64,000 bases of DNA from Elmis aenea (GCA_947652605.1 OX393581.1:45655924-45719923); one strand, 5' to 3'; positions 35,202 to 49,258 are shown, counted from the stretch's first letter. Numbers and translations: made by a program. The notes: generated from the sequence alone by a model not told the origin.

Positions 35202-35880
35202 TTTTCAAATCTTTAGCTTGCGACTTCGTGTTTCATTTTGCCGGGTAATTGTATTTTTAAAGTGAAAAATGAAATGTTGATTGTAAACATATTTTTGTGT
35301 CAAAATAACGTAATAAATAACTTAATGAGGTTGAGGGGCAAAATTGTGTGTCTGAATAAAATATCGTCGACAAAGAACTTGCTATTGAATTATAAATATG
35401 CTGCTTAAGGCAAAATAACTGTGAAATCGCATGATGGGATGTTCTGTGTCGTTTATACTGATAAAGTTTTGTTTTGGTCACGTTTTTAAGGTTTTTGTAG
35501 CGTCTGAATGACATTTACTGGTGCTAATTATAGAAAAAATATTGAGGGCCAGTGTTTATATTAAGTTAATTAGCACTGATGGTACGTGGTTATAAGAAGG
35601 TTTGTTTTATTGAATAAACTTTAAGGTTATCTTAGTTTTGACTACTTTAATCAATACAGGTTGACTATAATGTACATGTTGTGTTGTGTGGGTAACTTTG
35701 TAATTATAAGAGTTATATGGTCGGTTGAATCATCAAAGTTGGGTAAAATTTCAAGACAAATTTAATGCCATTTCGACATTTGTCCTACACCATCATCCAC
35801 TTTTTTTAAATATTTTGTAAAAACAGGCGATTTTTTCAACGTTAAATACTTCTATAGCCACCTATGGTAAAACCAAATTG
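35202..35880. other. AT-rich putative intron sequence
   Basis: No gene or element recognised. The minus-strand frame 35257-35514 has no domain. Confidence 0.3.
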
Positions 35881-35984
35881 TAAAATGATTCTTGTAGATA
35901 ATTGTACGTAAAATTAGAAAAAAAAATTCTAAAAGGTCATGGCACACTCTGTTTTTGAGATATAAGCCAAACTTGCGTTTTTTA

Positions 35985-36721
35985 AAATGGCAACCATAGT
36001 TGGCTACTGATTCATTAAAGAGCTTATTTTTCTCTGATTTCTAAAATGTATGGGTTGTCATATCTATTTTTTATTACTTTTCTTAAAATTTGCAAACAAA
36101 ATAAAATTAATAGGTACTAAATAGTATAAGGGTGTCTTAGAATGGGCAATAAGTTTCTTGGTTTATATATCATCATCAAAAACAATTGAAATTACCAGCA
36201 AAATTAATTTTATTTGACAATAACAAATTAAAAACTTTACGGCTATTATTATTAGGTAATCTACTTAGATAGTAACTATATTATTAATATGACTATAAAT
36301 TAAATTAATAATTATATTAGTGCTTCAAATTGGCCACCATTTTCTTCAATACAGTCGAAAAAGGAAATAAAAAAGCTTAATTATGAGGCTATACATAGCC
36401 AACTATGATTTTCATTTAAAAAATAGCAAGTTTGAAAGTTGCCTAAGAATTTAAACAATATTGAAACAAATGAATGTTTTCATTTTACAGTGTGTAAAAA
36501 ATCTACAACTCTTGTCCCAAAAATATTCTTGTACCATCAAGTATAACCGAGTTATTAACGATTTAAAACAAAATGCCAATTTAGTTTTTGTTAATTATCT
36601 AGGGTGCCATGTTACTTTTTTTTTACCTTAAAGCGTCACTGAATAGGTCTCAGAAAGGGGAACAATTTGTTCTTACCGTTTACGAGATCCCAATAGTGCC
36701 CCTTCTATGTGGACCACCCTG
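35985..36721. mobile_element. Partial foldback element (right half) of the CAGGGTG family
   Basis: The right end, TGTGGACCACCCTG followed by TA, and the preceding TTTACGAGATCCCAATAGTG match the ends at 43257 and 44718. CCATAGTTGGCTA near 35995 is inverted near 36405 (TAGCCAACTATG), showing that part of the left arm remains. No left terminus was found. Confidence 0.55.
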
Positions 36722-37036
36722 TATAAAAATTAAGGCTATCATATTTGAAATAAGACAAAAAAAATGAACGAACTGTACAACTGTGCGTTAATTTAACCGA
36801 TGTTGTAGCTCTTGGAATATGCGACCTCGCCGTGTTGTCTCAAATTTTGCAAATCGCGTTTAGTTGATAATAAATTATTGCACACAATCAAACTGCTTCG
36901 ATAAAATTGACTAAATTTCTTATGTAAAAAAATAATCGTGGTGATTACACTTCCAAAATGGGTCATAACCTTCATTTCGTGATACAAACCCGGAATTTGT
37001 TACTACATTTACATAATGTGTTTAAACTCCAAACGA

Positions 37037-37920
37037 GTTGTATTTATTTATTTATTTAGTCATGAGTCCTTCTACTGTTAGGTGTAGGACTGTCGAGTGT
37101 GTTGTGCTGACTTTTTTCTTGTTTTTCCGTCTTGTGCTGGATTTTTTATGTCTTTCCATTTGATGTTTTCATACGTTGCTGCTTTTTTAACTTCTTCTTG
37201 CCAGGTTTTTCTCGGTCTACCTCTTTTGTTTTTTCCCTGTGATCTTGCCTCGTGGGCAATTCTGGTTAACCTTTCTTCTTTCATCCTATAAATGTGACCC
37301 AACCATCCCAGCTGCCTTTCTTGTATTTTTGTTTCAACTGATATTATCTTTAATTATTGTTCTCTATATGTTCCATTTCTGATTCTACCTTTTTTGATAT
37401 TTCCTTGGATTTTTCTTGGAAATCCCATTTCAGTTGCATTCACTCGGCTACTATTTTTGTTTGTGAGTGTCCACGTTTCACTTACGTATAAAAATGCCGG
37501 AGTTACTACTTTTTTGACCACTTCCACTTTTGTTTGTTTTGGGACTTCTCTATTTCCCAAAAATGTTGTTCTTAAACTGTTAAATACTCCTTTCTCGTTT
37601 CCTGTCCTTTCACTTATTTCTTTGTCCATTCCTCAGTTTTTTTCTATGATCACTTCTAAATATTTAAAGCTTTCTACCTGTTCCAAAGTAAGCCCATTTA
37701 AAGTCATGTTATGCCCTTTGTTCTCTTTTGTAACGATCATAGTTTTAGTTTTTTCTGTAGTTATTTTCACTTTGATTTTTTCCAATTCCTGGTTTAGAGT
37801 TTCGAGATTATGTTGCAGATTCTTTTCTGTTCCGCGACTAAGACCATGTCGTCTGCGAAAATTAGCTCAGTTATGTTTATTTTTCCCATTTTCCAGCTAC
37901 TTAGGTGAAACAGTCGCATT
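37037..37920 (-). pseudogene. Non-LTR retrotransposon 3' fragment (reverse transcriptase), decayed
   Basis: On the minus strand, ITELIFADDMVLVAEQ near 37870 contains the RT catalytic Asp pair. VVTPAFLYVSETWTLTNKN (37629-37354) and LTRIAHEARSQGKNKRGRPR with KTWQEEV (37302-37078) are typical downstream blocks. Stops and frame changes separate them. The + strand repeat TATTTATTTATTTA at 37040-37055 is the 3' tail. The copy is 5'-truncated in the RT domain. The matching + strand frame of 206 residues is a shadow. Confidence 0.75.
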
Positions 37921-38014
37921 TTTGTTTTACTTCTTAAATTACGCCATTTATTTCAGTAAAACGTGGGGTGGAGGAAGCTATGTAAAAAAATTGAAAGTCT
38001 TGCTTCTAACATAG

Positions 38015-39125
38015 ACAAGGAATAATTTTGTTTAAATGAGCATTTAGTATTTGACAACCAATGTTTTCTCATTGTATATTTGTTCATTTACGTAACGTCG
38101 AACCTCGGTACGATTTAAAACAACAATTTGGACAGTCTCCGTTAATTTTTATCGTTGTTTATATTATTTTCAATGGGAACCTCTATGGATCCTCATTCGA
38201 GTCCAAATAATGCTCATGTTTAGCGTTCCCGAGTAGTAACTGTGTAAAAATTTTGGTTAATTTCTAATTTGTAAATTTTTTTACTGCCTTTTGTGCTTTT
38301 GGAATTGGTTTCAGACAACATGTTTATCATTTTCTAACTCATTTGCTGGTCTTCATAACATTTTAATTTTTTTTTCTAGCCCTTCTTAAGAATAACACTG
38401 TCTGATAACCCTTAACAAATGCAAAGTTGTCTGTTGAAAAAAATTGTGATGCATCGCCCAACTTGGGTCAAACTCTAAATATGTTACAAAAGTTTGTTTA
38501 TTGACATTGACATCAGTTGTTGGCGTAACCACGGTATCAAAGATGCTCACGTTTAGAGCGGGTGGTCGGTAGTCAACGCTGGGTATTCTCTGACGTACGC
38601 GATTCCATGTACCACTTGTTATTCGCGTGATAATCTAGCTATTGCACAGACTGACATAGTTTTGCAAAATATTGATGAAAATATTCGGATAATTTTATCG
38701 GTGTAATGGAACCGACGTACGTTCGTTACATAACTGAATTGGTTGGTTACTTGCAATCAATGAGGTACGATTGGAGACTGAAGAATTGCCAAAATTTTAT
38801 ACAAAATTGTGGTGGAATTTAATCAATAATTGTAAATATGGTAGTCTTAACCAAGATTTTGAAATGCTCTAAAGGTCTAAAGACATAAAGACACTAGAGT
38901 AAGCGATGTAATCAATTGTTTATAAGTCTTACTGAAATATTATTTTCATTAAAAAACATTGGTAAGATGTAAATATTTTTCTGTTATAAATTTACTTTAA
39001 ATTTTATTTTTTTTTAAGGTTATTACTAAGTACCGTTACTTTTTTATAACATGTATAGAGACATTGAGATTTAAGGAGTATTTACTCTAATTGTTCTAAA
39101 AACAACCGGCGGGCGTTGAGAACTA
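38015..39125. other. Mostly AT-rich; moderately GC patch at 38500-38660
   Basis: The patch around 38508-38640 is less AT-rich and contains TCAGTTG and a short ATG frame, and could be a non-coding exon or promoter. No donor stands out. Otherwise nothing was recognised. Confidence 0.25.
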
Positions 39126-39130
39126 TCTAC

Positions 39131-39306
39131 CAGTGGCGTAGGCAGGATGCTGTCATGGTAGTGGGGTTCACAAACCCAAAAAGAGCCAAATAGTGTCTTA
39201 TTTTAGTTTTGTAGCACAAAATTTACTGTTCTCCGGACTTATACCAAAGTATATGTACCCTATGGGGGCGGGTTCTGACCTTTCAACCCCCTTGCCTACG
39301 CCACTG
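39131..39306. mobile_element. hAT-like MITE, 176 bp
   Basis: The left end CAGTGGCGTAGGCAGG is mirrored by TTGCCTACGCCACTG at the right. The flanks CTATCTAC (39123-39130) and CTACCTAC (39307-39314) match at 7 of 8 positions, as expected for a hAT target duplication. Confidence 0.75.
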
Positions 39307-39314
39307 CTACCTAC

Positions 39315-41043
39315 TTATCAGTACCTGCAGTTCAAGTTGCGTTTATGTAGATATCAATAATTGTATTGCAAGGGCATTCCTAGAAATAGTTTAACACGTG
39401 GTTATTTTTAGACTGTTGTGTTATCGACCAAATAAATAATCATAAAAAGTGAAGCAATTTATGAAGGGGCATCCGTTGCCAATTAAACGAATAAAGAAAA
39501 AACTTACATCTATTTACCCACTTTCACTTTCTTAGTCATGTCGGAAAAAGAATTGAAAAACCGGTTAACCGAAGCCCTTTTTTTATAATGGATAATCTAT
39601 TTTTACGCCACAGTTTTTCGAATATTATGCAATTATTGTTTAAATTTTGCGACAATTAGTTTACCAAGTTGAGTTACTAAGAGTAGATAAGCATATAAGT
39701 ACGTGCTCAGTTTTTTACTTTAGTAACTTCATTTTTCCAGTGTTTTTTTTTACATTTCATAAAAAAGCCAAGTACAACTGATACAGTAGTAAAGTGTATC
39801 CTTAATTAAAGTGCAGTTCTGGTTAGTTAATTAAATAAAAGAGTAAGAAGTTTGGAACTTGTGTTTCATGAACAAAGGATTTTTTATATTCCTTTACTAG
39901 GTTTGTTTTTCGTATTCCTATGGGTAAATTTTTTTTTTTAGTAAATTTATTTTGATTACAATTAGATCTTTAGAACTCTTTTATCAATGAAGTGATCTGT
40001 GACCTATTTTTAATTTTTTGTGGGCACTTTTTATTTCAGCGAGCCTGCCTCTTAATAGTTTAATAAATACGACCACAGGTTCGCGAGTGCAACAAAACCG
40101 CAGTCAGCCAAGTGTTGGTATATAGCAGGCTCGCTAAAATGATGGATTGCGCTATAGGTTCGGTTCGCACTTTTGCTCGCAAATCTGGACCAAGCTTTAG
40201 ATCTTCGTCATTTTATGTAACACTTAATCATGACTCTAGAGAAAAGTTATAATTAGAATTAAGTTTACACACCTATTACAATATAAATTTAAATAAGATA
40301 GTGCGTCAGAATTATTTATCATGTAGCAGACACTATCTATTTTGTTGCTGTTTATCACTTCAGTACTTTTCATATGTATTAGGACTTCATTTATGTATAA
40401 AACAAATTGTTATAATATGAACACTGAACAGTAATAGAAAACAGGTTTTTAAAAGTTTACAACTGCTATTAAAATTCGTATATAAGCTGCTATTGTATGT
40501 TGGCCATGGATATTTACTAAAATATTTCTCGTTTGGTTAAAATGCTCAAGTTTATTTTTTTTATCATATTTTGCTGTAAATAAGTACGTATTATAATGAA
40601 TTAATAATACCTAAATTTGCTCATTTAATTATCGTACCAATTATAAATTTGTTTACATAACACTGTTATAAATGTATTGTAAATAAATTTGTTTTCGACC
40701 ATTTTTGCAGTTGAGTACGTCACACTGACGTCTGACTAATAATACAAAAAATGTCAATACAGATAAACGAAAGAATTCAAGTAAAATTTAGTTGGGCACC
40801 ACCGAAAATTTGGTTTATTTTTTATCACTTAAAATCACATAGTTAATAATTACTTTAAGGTTCTTATAAGTATGATTTGGATCAATTTTGTTCATATTTA
40901 TTAGGTCAGTTTAAAAACAAATAGAATTTGGTAGGATTTTGGTTAAAGAAAAAAAATACTAAAGTAACAATTCACTAGATTTTTAAGGACATGAAAGTTT
41001 TTAGTTGTAAATATTTATTACTCAATTAAATCGCGGACTAAAT
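39315..41043. other. AT-rich, one short inverted pair
   Basis: CAGCGAGCCTGC near 40037 and GCAGGCTCGCTA near 40125 form an inverted pair. No gene seen. Confidence 0.3.
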
Positions 41044-41855
41044 CAGTGGTTCTTAACCTTTTATTAGTCGCGGCCCCCCAAATATCCCGCCATGACTGAT
41101 GGTTCCTTTTAGAAACCCGAATACACCTCAAGAACACGCCTATAACAACCGGTTTACAAAGGAACGGGTAATAATTGAAAGATGTTTTGGCCAGTTATAT
41201 AGGTAATAACAACGATTTCCGATTCTACAATATAAAGTCCAAGTTTCCACTGAAAAAGTCCCAAAACTTATTGCAAGCTGTTTCATTCTGCATAATATAG
41301 CAAAATATTTAAACGATGAACTGGACTTAACAGAGCTTTAACAAGTCGATATTCCAGTTCAGCATAATGGCAGAGGACGAGGACGAAAATACCAAAAACT
41401 GGCCTCCCATTGTTTTTTAATTATATCAATCTTGAGATTTTGATTACCTTGCAGCAGGTATTTGTAACTTCGAAACACAATTGGAAAATCACGCAAAATC
41501 TGGAGGAATGCCATTTAAGAAACATTGTTTTTATTAATTTCTTCTTCACTATCACTCATGATGATTTATTGATTGACACTAGTAATACGTATAAGCAAAA
41601 CTGAGGACCATTTGCTAGTCAAAATTTGTGTAGAATTCATCATAACACACGTGTGTTTGTATATAAGAGTACCTATATACTCAAATTAACAGGAGCATTT
41701 ACATTTCAAAGTTAGCTCGTTTTTATTCTTACGAAACTGAGTATAAACTTTCAGTTTATGCTCATGCTCAGAGTACATACTTAGAGTATAAACTCTTGTT
41801 TTATTCATACCACCCAATTTGTTGGATTGAAAGGAAAATAGTTTAAGAAACACTG
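41044..41855. mobile_element. Element with hAT-like ends enclosing a Harbinger nuclease remnant
   Basis: The left end CAGTGGTTCTTAACCTTTT and the right end, read inwards, CAGTGTTTCTTAAACTATTTT, form a hAT-like inverted pair. The flanks do not show a clear 8-bp duplication. The interior contains a broken PIF/Harbinger nuclease piece, so this is probably a nested or composite insertion. Confidence 0.45.
41147..41410 (+). pseudogene. PIF/Harbinger transposase-derived nuclease, C-terminal remnant
   Basis: In one frame the sequence reads TKERVIIERCFGQLYR, two stop codons, then QRFPILQYKVQVSTEKVPKL and IASCFILHNIAKYLNDELDL before a stop. The R..IIE.CFG and CF.LHNIA motifs are diagnostic of the HARBI1-like DDE nuclease C-terminal part, where the Glu of IIER is the third catalytic acid. 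The two stops and the missing N-terminal part make it dead. Confidence 0.75.
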
Positions 41856-41869
41856 GTTAAGATTTAGCA

Positions 41870-42663
41870 GGGATTAGAAGGAGTTTAAAAAAGTGGTTGA
41901 GAAATCTTTCCATCTTTAAAAACGATACAATAATTAATAATTTGCTTTAAAAATGCGTAAATGCTTTGATGGATGAGCGAAGTGCTGATTTATATAACTA
42001 GAAAACTTTTTAATACAGAAAAACAATAAAACGTTGATCTTCACAGTTCATCCACAGTTTAATTTACTTTGTTGTATGGGCGTACATAACTATTATTATC
42101 ATTTCACCAAAGCAAGATTGTTGCATTCGATGCTCTGTTGCAACATGTTCAATAGTTCAACGCACTTTTATAAAAATAATAATATTTATCCGGATAGATT
42201 TGTATTCCCCACAAGTACACTTCTTAAAAATATCATGTGTTGGGTTGCGTGCGACAAACATGCAGTGCTAATTGCCCGCATTGTTGGCTTTTCGGCAGAT
42301 TCGTCCGACAGTGTACGGCAAAATTTAGATTTTTATAAGCCATTAAATTCATTTAATCGATGCATATTGATAGGGAAATAATTATGTTTTTATTGAATTA
42401 CAAAAACACAGCATTCATTTTAATCGTCATGACGACTGACCACATGAACGATTGTGATAACTTTATGACCTTAACAATATCTTGGTAGTAGCAGCCACGA
42501 TCTTTGAACATTACGATTTAAATCAACTTAAAGCGTTTACTTATTCAGTAGTCAATTATCATTACTCAAACAATTAATAATTTTGCGAGCTTTCACTTTT
42601 AGCAAGTGCTGTAATGTCTGTAATAATTGTTTAGTATTAAAAGGTTGTTTATATTTTACTAAA
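41870..42663. other. AT-rich sequence immediately upstream of the Tps1 body
   Basis: No element recognised. The 115-residue frame 42034-42381 has no domain. If the upstream exons 1a and 1b are real this is the end of intron 1; otherwise it contains the Tps1 promoter and 5' UTR. Confidence 0.35.
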
Positions 42664-42785
42664 ATGCAGATTACTATTACCTCTGCAGATGTCGTCGCTT
42701 CTTCGGGGAGTATGATAGTAGTGTCCAATCGACTTCCATTCGTATTACAAAGAGATGAAAATGGAAAACTCGTAAGAAAAGCCAG
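42664..42785 (+). CDS. Tps1: Tps1 coding exon with internal start (residues 1-41)
   Basis: The ATG at 42664 gives MQITITSADVVASSGSMIVV and then SNRLPFVLQRDENGKLVRKA. The donor AG|GTGAGT follows 42785, in phase 2. The N-terminal 15 residues are not conserved in TPS; homology starts at SMIVVSNRLP. A CAG at 42667-42669 and another at 42686-42688 could serve as acceptors. The second is in phase 1 and fits both candidate upstream exons, in which case the ATG at 42664 would be intronic for those isoforms. Confidence 0.9.
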
Positions 42786-45700
42786 GTGAGTAGAGAAAAT
42801 GAACATTCCCAACCTAAATTGTCCAAGCCTTTCTTAATTATAAAGAAACAGTAGTAATAAAATTCAAAATAAAGCCAATAGTTGTGTTTTACGATTGTAC
42901 AACGTTTTCTGTGATAAAAATAAAAATAAAAGTTGTCCCTTGGTTCTTTTAATTTCTTTTAGTTTCAGTAATATACTAAGTCCACGATAAAGCCCGTTTT
43001 GCATAAAAAGCAACGTTAAAATTTATAAAAGAAATCAGTTTTGCAATTAATGAAAGGTTCAGAGACATTGCAAATTAAATTAAGGTATTCGGTTGCTATC
43101 AACTGCTGTTTTTGTACAAACGTAATTTGCTTAGCACACGATAAAACCAGATTTGAGTTGAACTCGCTAGTTAAAATATTGTGAAAAGTGATACATTTCG
43201 GAATTTTTAGGTGATTGTTTAACAATGTCCACAGTATCACTACTGCTTGTGATATACAGGGTAGTCCACATAGAAGGGCCATTATTGGGATCTCGCAAAC
43301 GGTAAGAGCTACAAAGAAGTTTAAATTAGACAAATAGTTCCCCTTCCTGAGACCTATTCAGGGATGCTTTTATGTTTTAAAAAAGCCATGACTCGCTAGA
43401 TAATAAACAAAAATTAAAATAGGTCTTTTTTTATCGTGATTAACTTGGTAGTACTTGTTGGCACAAAAATATTTTTGAGGAAAAGTTGTAGATTTTTTTA
43501 CACACTGTAAAATTAAAACATTCATTTGTTTCAATATTGTTTAAATTCATGGCACTATAGCTTCATAGAGACCTTCTGAAAATTTTTATTTGTTTTAAAC
43601 CTAGCTGTCAAAATAAATACATTAAACCTTATATTACTGAAACGAGGGGAAAAAATGCTTTTCTATAAGGTTCTAGCCAATATGGTTTCCATTAAAAAAA
43701 ATGCAACTTTGTAGGTAGGGTCACGTTATGTTGTCGCTAGAATCTGATCAAGGCTGTGTTTATTCCAGTAAGAACATGAAATTTTTTTGCAGAGTTATAC
43801 GTACCACTGGCCATTTCCTTCGGAAAAATAGGAACAAACTGAAAAGTTGAATGATAAAGGTAATTTTTGCGATCGCGTTGGCCATGAAACCGTCGAAGAT
43901 AAGTTCAAATTTATTTTATGTACCAATGCGCGCATCTTTTGCAAGTAAAATGGTGCAAAGTTTTTGAAAAACTCTTAAACGGTACCGGAGAAAAACGCGA
44001 AAAACGAGGCGCTTGTAAAAACTGTTTCCCCCATGTTCAACGCCTATGCAAGTCGCATAGATTTAGTTATAACAGATATACCACAACTTCTCAAATAATA
44101 GCGCTTTTGCAGGGGTTTCGTTTTTGACGTTTTTCTCCAGAACCGTTGAAGATTTCTTCAAAAACTTTGCACAATTTTACTTGCAAGGGATAGGCGAATT
44201 GGTAAATAAAAGAACTTCGAATTTATCTTTGACGGTTTCATGGCCAACGCGATTGCAAAAATTACCTTTATCATTCAACTTTTCAGTGTTTTCCTATTTT
44301 TCCGAAGGAAATGGCCAGTGGCACGTATAACTCTGCAAAACAATTAGTTTTGATGTTCTTAATGCAATAAACACAGCCTTAATCAGATTCTTGTGACAAC
44401 ATATTGTGATCTTCCTTGGTAAGAAATTTAAACAGTTTTGAAACAAATGAATGTTTTTATTTTATAGTGGGTAACAAAATCTACAATTTTGCCCCAAAAA
44501 CATTTTTGTACTATTAAGTTAACCGAGTTACTAACGATTTAAAAAAATGCCCATTTTGATTTTTGTTTTTTATCTAGCGTGCCATGGAACTTTTTAAAAA
44601 CATTAAAGCATCATTGAATAGGTCTCAGAAAGGAAAACAATTAGTCTAATTTAAACTTTTTTGTAGCTCTTACCGCTTACGAGATCCCAATAGTGGCCCT
44701 TCAATGTGGACCACTCTGTATATCATGTTCACTGTGATTCAATTTTGTCTAATCCAGATTTCCAATGATCATTATCTAATCACCACATTAAACATCAATT
44801 ATCTGAAATTCCTAAATTAACAAAGCATATCAGTCTCTCGACAAGACCAAATGTTCTACAATTATGAGACTTCTCTGGTAGTCCTAGAATGGGGGTTGAA
44901 ATTGTTTAAAAGTAGGAAGATTCTGGAATTTGACGCACATTTGCTCGTTCAATTTTAATTACGGAGTACCTATACATTCAGTTTATCTCAAATTGTATTG
45001 TAGAACGTATTGTGGACCACTCTGTATATCATGTTCGCTATGATTCAATTTTGTCTAATCCAGATTTCCAATGATCATTATCTAATCACCACATTAAACA
45101 TCAATTATCTGCAATTCCTAAATTAACAAAGCATATCGTCTCTCGACAAGATTCTCTGGTAGTCCTAGAATGGGGGGTGAAATTGTTTAAAAGTAGGAAG
45201 ATTCTGGAATTTTCTCGTTAAATTTTAATTACGGAGTACCTATACATTCAGATTATCTCAAATTGTATTGTAGAACGTATAATCCAGAATAAAAAATATA
45301 TTTTACGTTATGGGGGACCTTCAACCATATTTATTGGGTAGTTTTTAAATCCAAATTATTATTAGTTTTAAGATATCTATACTCCTTCAGAATTAATTCA
45401 AACTATTGAATGAATAAATAAGATAAACATATTGAGTGTAGCTACTTTTAATTTTAAAACGTTTATTATTTCTCAGTCATAACTTATGTGAGCAAACCGA
45501 TTGTTAAATCGAGTGAGTTGGTCAGCTAATTGAATCACCCTCAATTTTCACGCTATTGATTTCAGCAGAAGTGGCAATTGCAAAAGTCTTAGTTTGATGA
45601 GGTGTGAAAAAAGTGTTCAATAATTGACCTTCAACTTTTCCAAACGTGAAGGATGTACAGGGTGGTCCAAATTCGATGGGATTACATGGGTATCTCGCTT

Positions 45701-48700
45701 AAAAATTAAGAAAGAGAAACGTTTAAATTACCAAAAGTAAGCGGTTTTTTGAGGCAAATAGAACGGTTTTCAAAAATATTTTACCATTTACGGTTTTTGA
45801 GTGTTTGTTTTTGGTCAAATTTATAGTGTGTCATATCCCCGCTATTGTTGTAAATATCGAAAAAATTCATGAAGATTAGTTTTAGATATTTTTATGTAAA
45901 ATTCGATTATAATTAAAAAAATATTTTACGCTCGCCGTTAAAAAGTTGTGACACAAACCAACCATTTTTAAATAGAAGCTATTGTTGGGTATGACCTATT
46001 TAAATACCTTATTTTTTTCTCATCCTAAATATATCAGGGTTGGTGTAGTTATTTTCAATAATGCGCAAGTTAAGAAGGTTTTTTAGATTTTTTGAAAATA
46101 TAAACGTTGTAGGCTGTAAAAACAGAAAAAAAAACAAGTTTTAAAACCTTTTAAAACTAATTTGGTACAAATTTCGAAGGTTTTTAAATTTGTTGTTAAC
46201 ATAAACATTGTAAATATTTGAAAATATTACATACTACATAACTGCTGATTCGAACTATATTGTTGTTATCTTAACCTACCTAAAAAACCTTCTTAACTTG
46301 CGCAATATTGAAAATAACTGCATCAATTCTTACATATTTGGAATGAGAAAAAAATAGGGGTTTTAAACAGGTCATAGCCAACTAAAGCTTCCATTGAAAA
46401 AAAGGAAGTTTATGTGATAACTTTTTAACGGAGAGCGTAAAATATTTTTTTTTGTTTGATCGAATTTTACAAGAAGATATCTAAAACTAATCTCAATAAA
46501 TGTTTTTAATATTTACAACAATAGCGGAGATACGACACATTATAAATATGACCAAAAAAAAACTTTTTTTAATAACTCAAAAACCAGGAAAGATAGAATA
46601 TTTTTGAAAAAGGTTTTCAGTTCTCCTTAAAAAACTGCTTATTTTTGGTAAGTTAGTCGTTTTTCTATCTTAAATATTAAGCGAAATACCCATATGTAAT
46701 CCCATCGAATTCGGACCACCCTGTACAATCTCAAATTCTTTTTCTTGTAGCAGAAACGCGGTTTTGGCAATATATATTTTTACGCTCGTTGATTCTACGC
46801 GAAATTATTATTTTTGGCAGGTTTAGCGAAGTGCAACAAATGCAGTGCTAACGGATATAATATATCGTAATGGCATAGCATGAAACCAATCAAGTTTCGT
46901 TTATTTACTTCTTTTTTATTAATTGTGAAGGCGCAACTAATAACCCTATACCGCAAAATTCGCGAAACAATCACGAATCGCGAAATTTAAGTTTGGCTAA
47001 ACAAGTCAAGGGCGACTTAAAAAAAATTCGCAAAAACAAGGAAATGCGTGCCACAACAACGTGTTATTGAACTAAATTAATATTCAAAAACTAATGAATT
47101 ATTTTTACAAATCTGAAGGACAAAATCCGCCTACTTGGAATTGCATTTAGACGTACAGACATTTAGACGTACAGACATTTAGAGAAACTTTATTTTTATA
47201 GTGCTGGTGGATTGGTAACAGCAGTAGCTCCTGTCGTAGTTAACGGTAATGGTCTATGGGTTGGCTGGCCAGGTATACATCTGGAAGATCCTAACGAACC
47301 AATTCCAGAGTCCGACCCAAACGACATAACACCAACCGCAGGACTCAAATCAAATAAGGTTAGTTGTGTCTGTATTTTTGTTCTTTTTGTAGATTACGCA
47401 TTTACGTAAGTTGGTATGTGGTTGAAGAGGAAAGGTCACATTCGTTAGTAAACAATTTAGGATAAATAACAACAGTTTTTGAGTTTAAAGTCTGTTTATA
47501 GTATAGAAACAAGAGTGGGGTTCTTATTTTAAAAAAATTACAGAATCTAACTGTACAAACAAACATTTTTTAAAGACATAAAACTAAAAGACCTGTTAAT
47601 CGCGTAATACTTTTAAACTTTGGTAATTTTTTTATGTGTTTTTAATACCAACTGAGTTTTACAATATTAATAATGTCCGGAAATTGCACTGTTAGGCTGG
47701 CCTTTTGTACATTAAGAATAAATGAATATAACAGCACCAACTTAAAATGCACAAACGTCAATAATATTATAAAATCTAAGTTTAAATGGTTATCACTAAT
47801 CATTTTAATCTTACGATAAATTTGAACGTGCAAGTTCATCAGTAGGAACTTGATACTAACTACAAAATAAATATATTAAGTGTATAGCCCAGTTGTCGTT
47901 CATATTCGTTGATATAAAACCTCAACTCAAATGAATGACCGTTCTAAGCTGTTATAAAACGTGTAGAAACTTTTAAAATGCAGTGAAGTATAACATCAAA
48001 AATTTGCAGAATAAAACTGTGCACTGCTTTTGGAAAAATCGGTAAAACTACAAAGGTAGTAACAAAAAAAAAACTGGAATTTCTTGGCAAATAAAGCTAC
48101 TTTTCAGTTTTCATGTGTAATTATTAAAATGAAGTTTCTGTATAAAATGATTCATGAAGAGGTGCAAAGGGCAAGTTAAACAAAAATTTGCAATTACAAA
48201 AATTTGATACGTCATGAGAAGCAGATGCACGCCTATATTTCTCGCTGATAACAAATTGAAAACATCACGTGGGCTAGCGGAAGGGTAAGTGACCTCGTGA
48301 TAAGATTTTGAATATAGCAAAAAAATATTTTCATAAAGGAAAATATAGAAGAGCAAACAGTTATTAACTGTCATTTAGTATGAAGCAAATAAAAAAAAAT
48401 TAATTGATTGGAATTGCCTTGAAAATTTCTTGTAATTTTAAGTCATTAGTTTATTAACATAATATGTACAAGGATGGTTCAAATGTAACCCTGATTTTAT
48501 TTGCAACGCTTTGTTTAAACAAAATTTTTACAAAACAACATGCACCATTTTTCGACGTGCTCTCCTTCTAACTCTATGCACTTTTGCCATCTTCTTGGAA
48601 GCTTCGTGATACCTTCTTTATTAAAGGTTTTTGGTTGGTGTTTGACCAGTTTTGCACAAAGTTTTTCACCGCATCATTATTTTCAAATCTTCTGCCCCCT

Positions 48701-49227
48701 AGAGCTTCTTTAAGAGGTCCAAATAGATGAAAGTCGCAAGGCGACAAGTCAAGACTGTATGGAGGATGAGGATGTGATTTCCAATGCAATTTAGCCAGTG
48801 TTTTTTGGGTCAACTGAGTGATATGAGGACGGGCGTTATCGTGAAGAAAAATCACGCTTCTGATCGAACGGTTTCGCCTTTTTGATCCAAAAACTCGCTC
48901 TGATAACAGTTGAGAGTGATAACTGGCATTAATTGTTCGGCGTTCGGTCAAAAAAAGCGTACATACCACACCTGCTGTATCCCAAAAGACGGTAGCCATA
49001 ATCTTTAATGTTTTCGTTGCAAGGAAATTTGATAATGATACGTTGCGGAACAGAGTTATGAACTGGTTGCTCTGTCATAGTCGACAAGACTAAACAAAAA
49101 CAATTGATACAGCAATGGCAGCACGTACGGCTTCTACATGGTCTACTACATTACTGGAAAAAGTCGACTTTGATCAATTTTCTGGGGCTTAGAAGCAAAA
49201 TTGTGGTTTAAATTTGAACTATCTTTG

Positions 49228-49258
<31 letters not shown>

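Larger units (their letters stand above)
42786..47201 (+). other. Tps1 intron (4416 bp) filled with foldback elements
   Basis: The donor is GTGAGT and the acceptor TTTTTATAG. It contains two large foldback elements (43257-44718 and 45658-46723) and a local duplication (44705-45300). A 17-bp unit, CATTTAGACGTACAGA and one more base, is repeated just before the acceptor (47146-47182). I see nothing else. Confidence 0.8.

Noticed and set aside
37394..38014. 206-residue + strand open frame
   Set aside because: It is the antisense shadow of the decayed retroelement on the minus strand and is rich in Phe/Ser/Leu without a domain.
42034..42381. 115-residue + strand frame upstream of Tps1
   Set aside because: No domain, no splice or promoter context, and composition like the flanking AT-rich DNA.
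43918..44330. Two 68-69-residue frames in the first Tps1 intron
   Set aside because: They fall in mirrored arms of a foldback element and are not conserved protein sequence.
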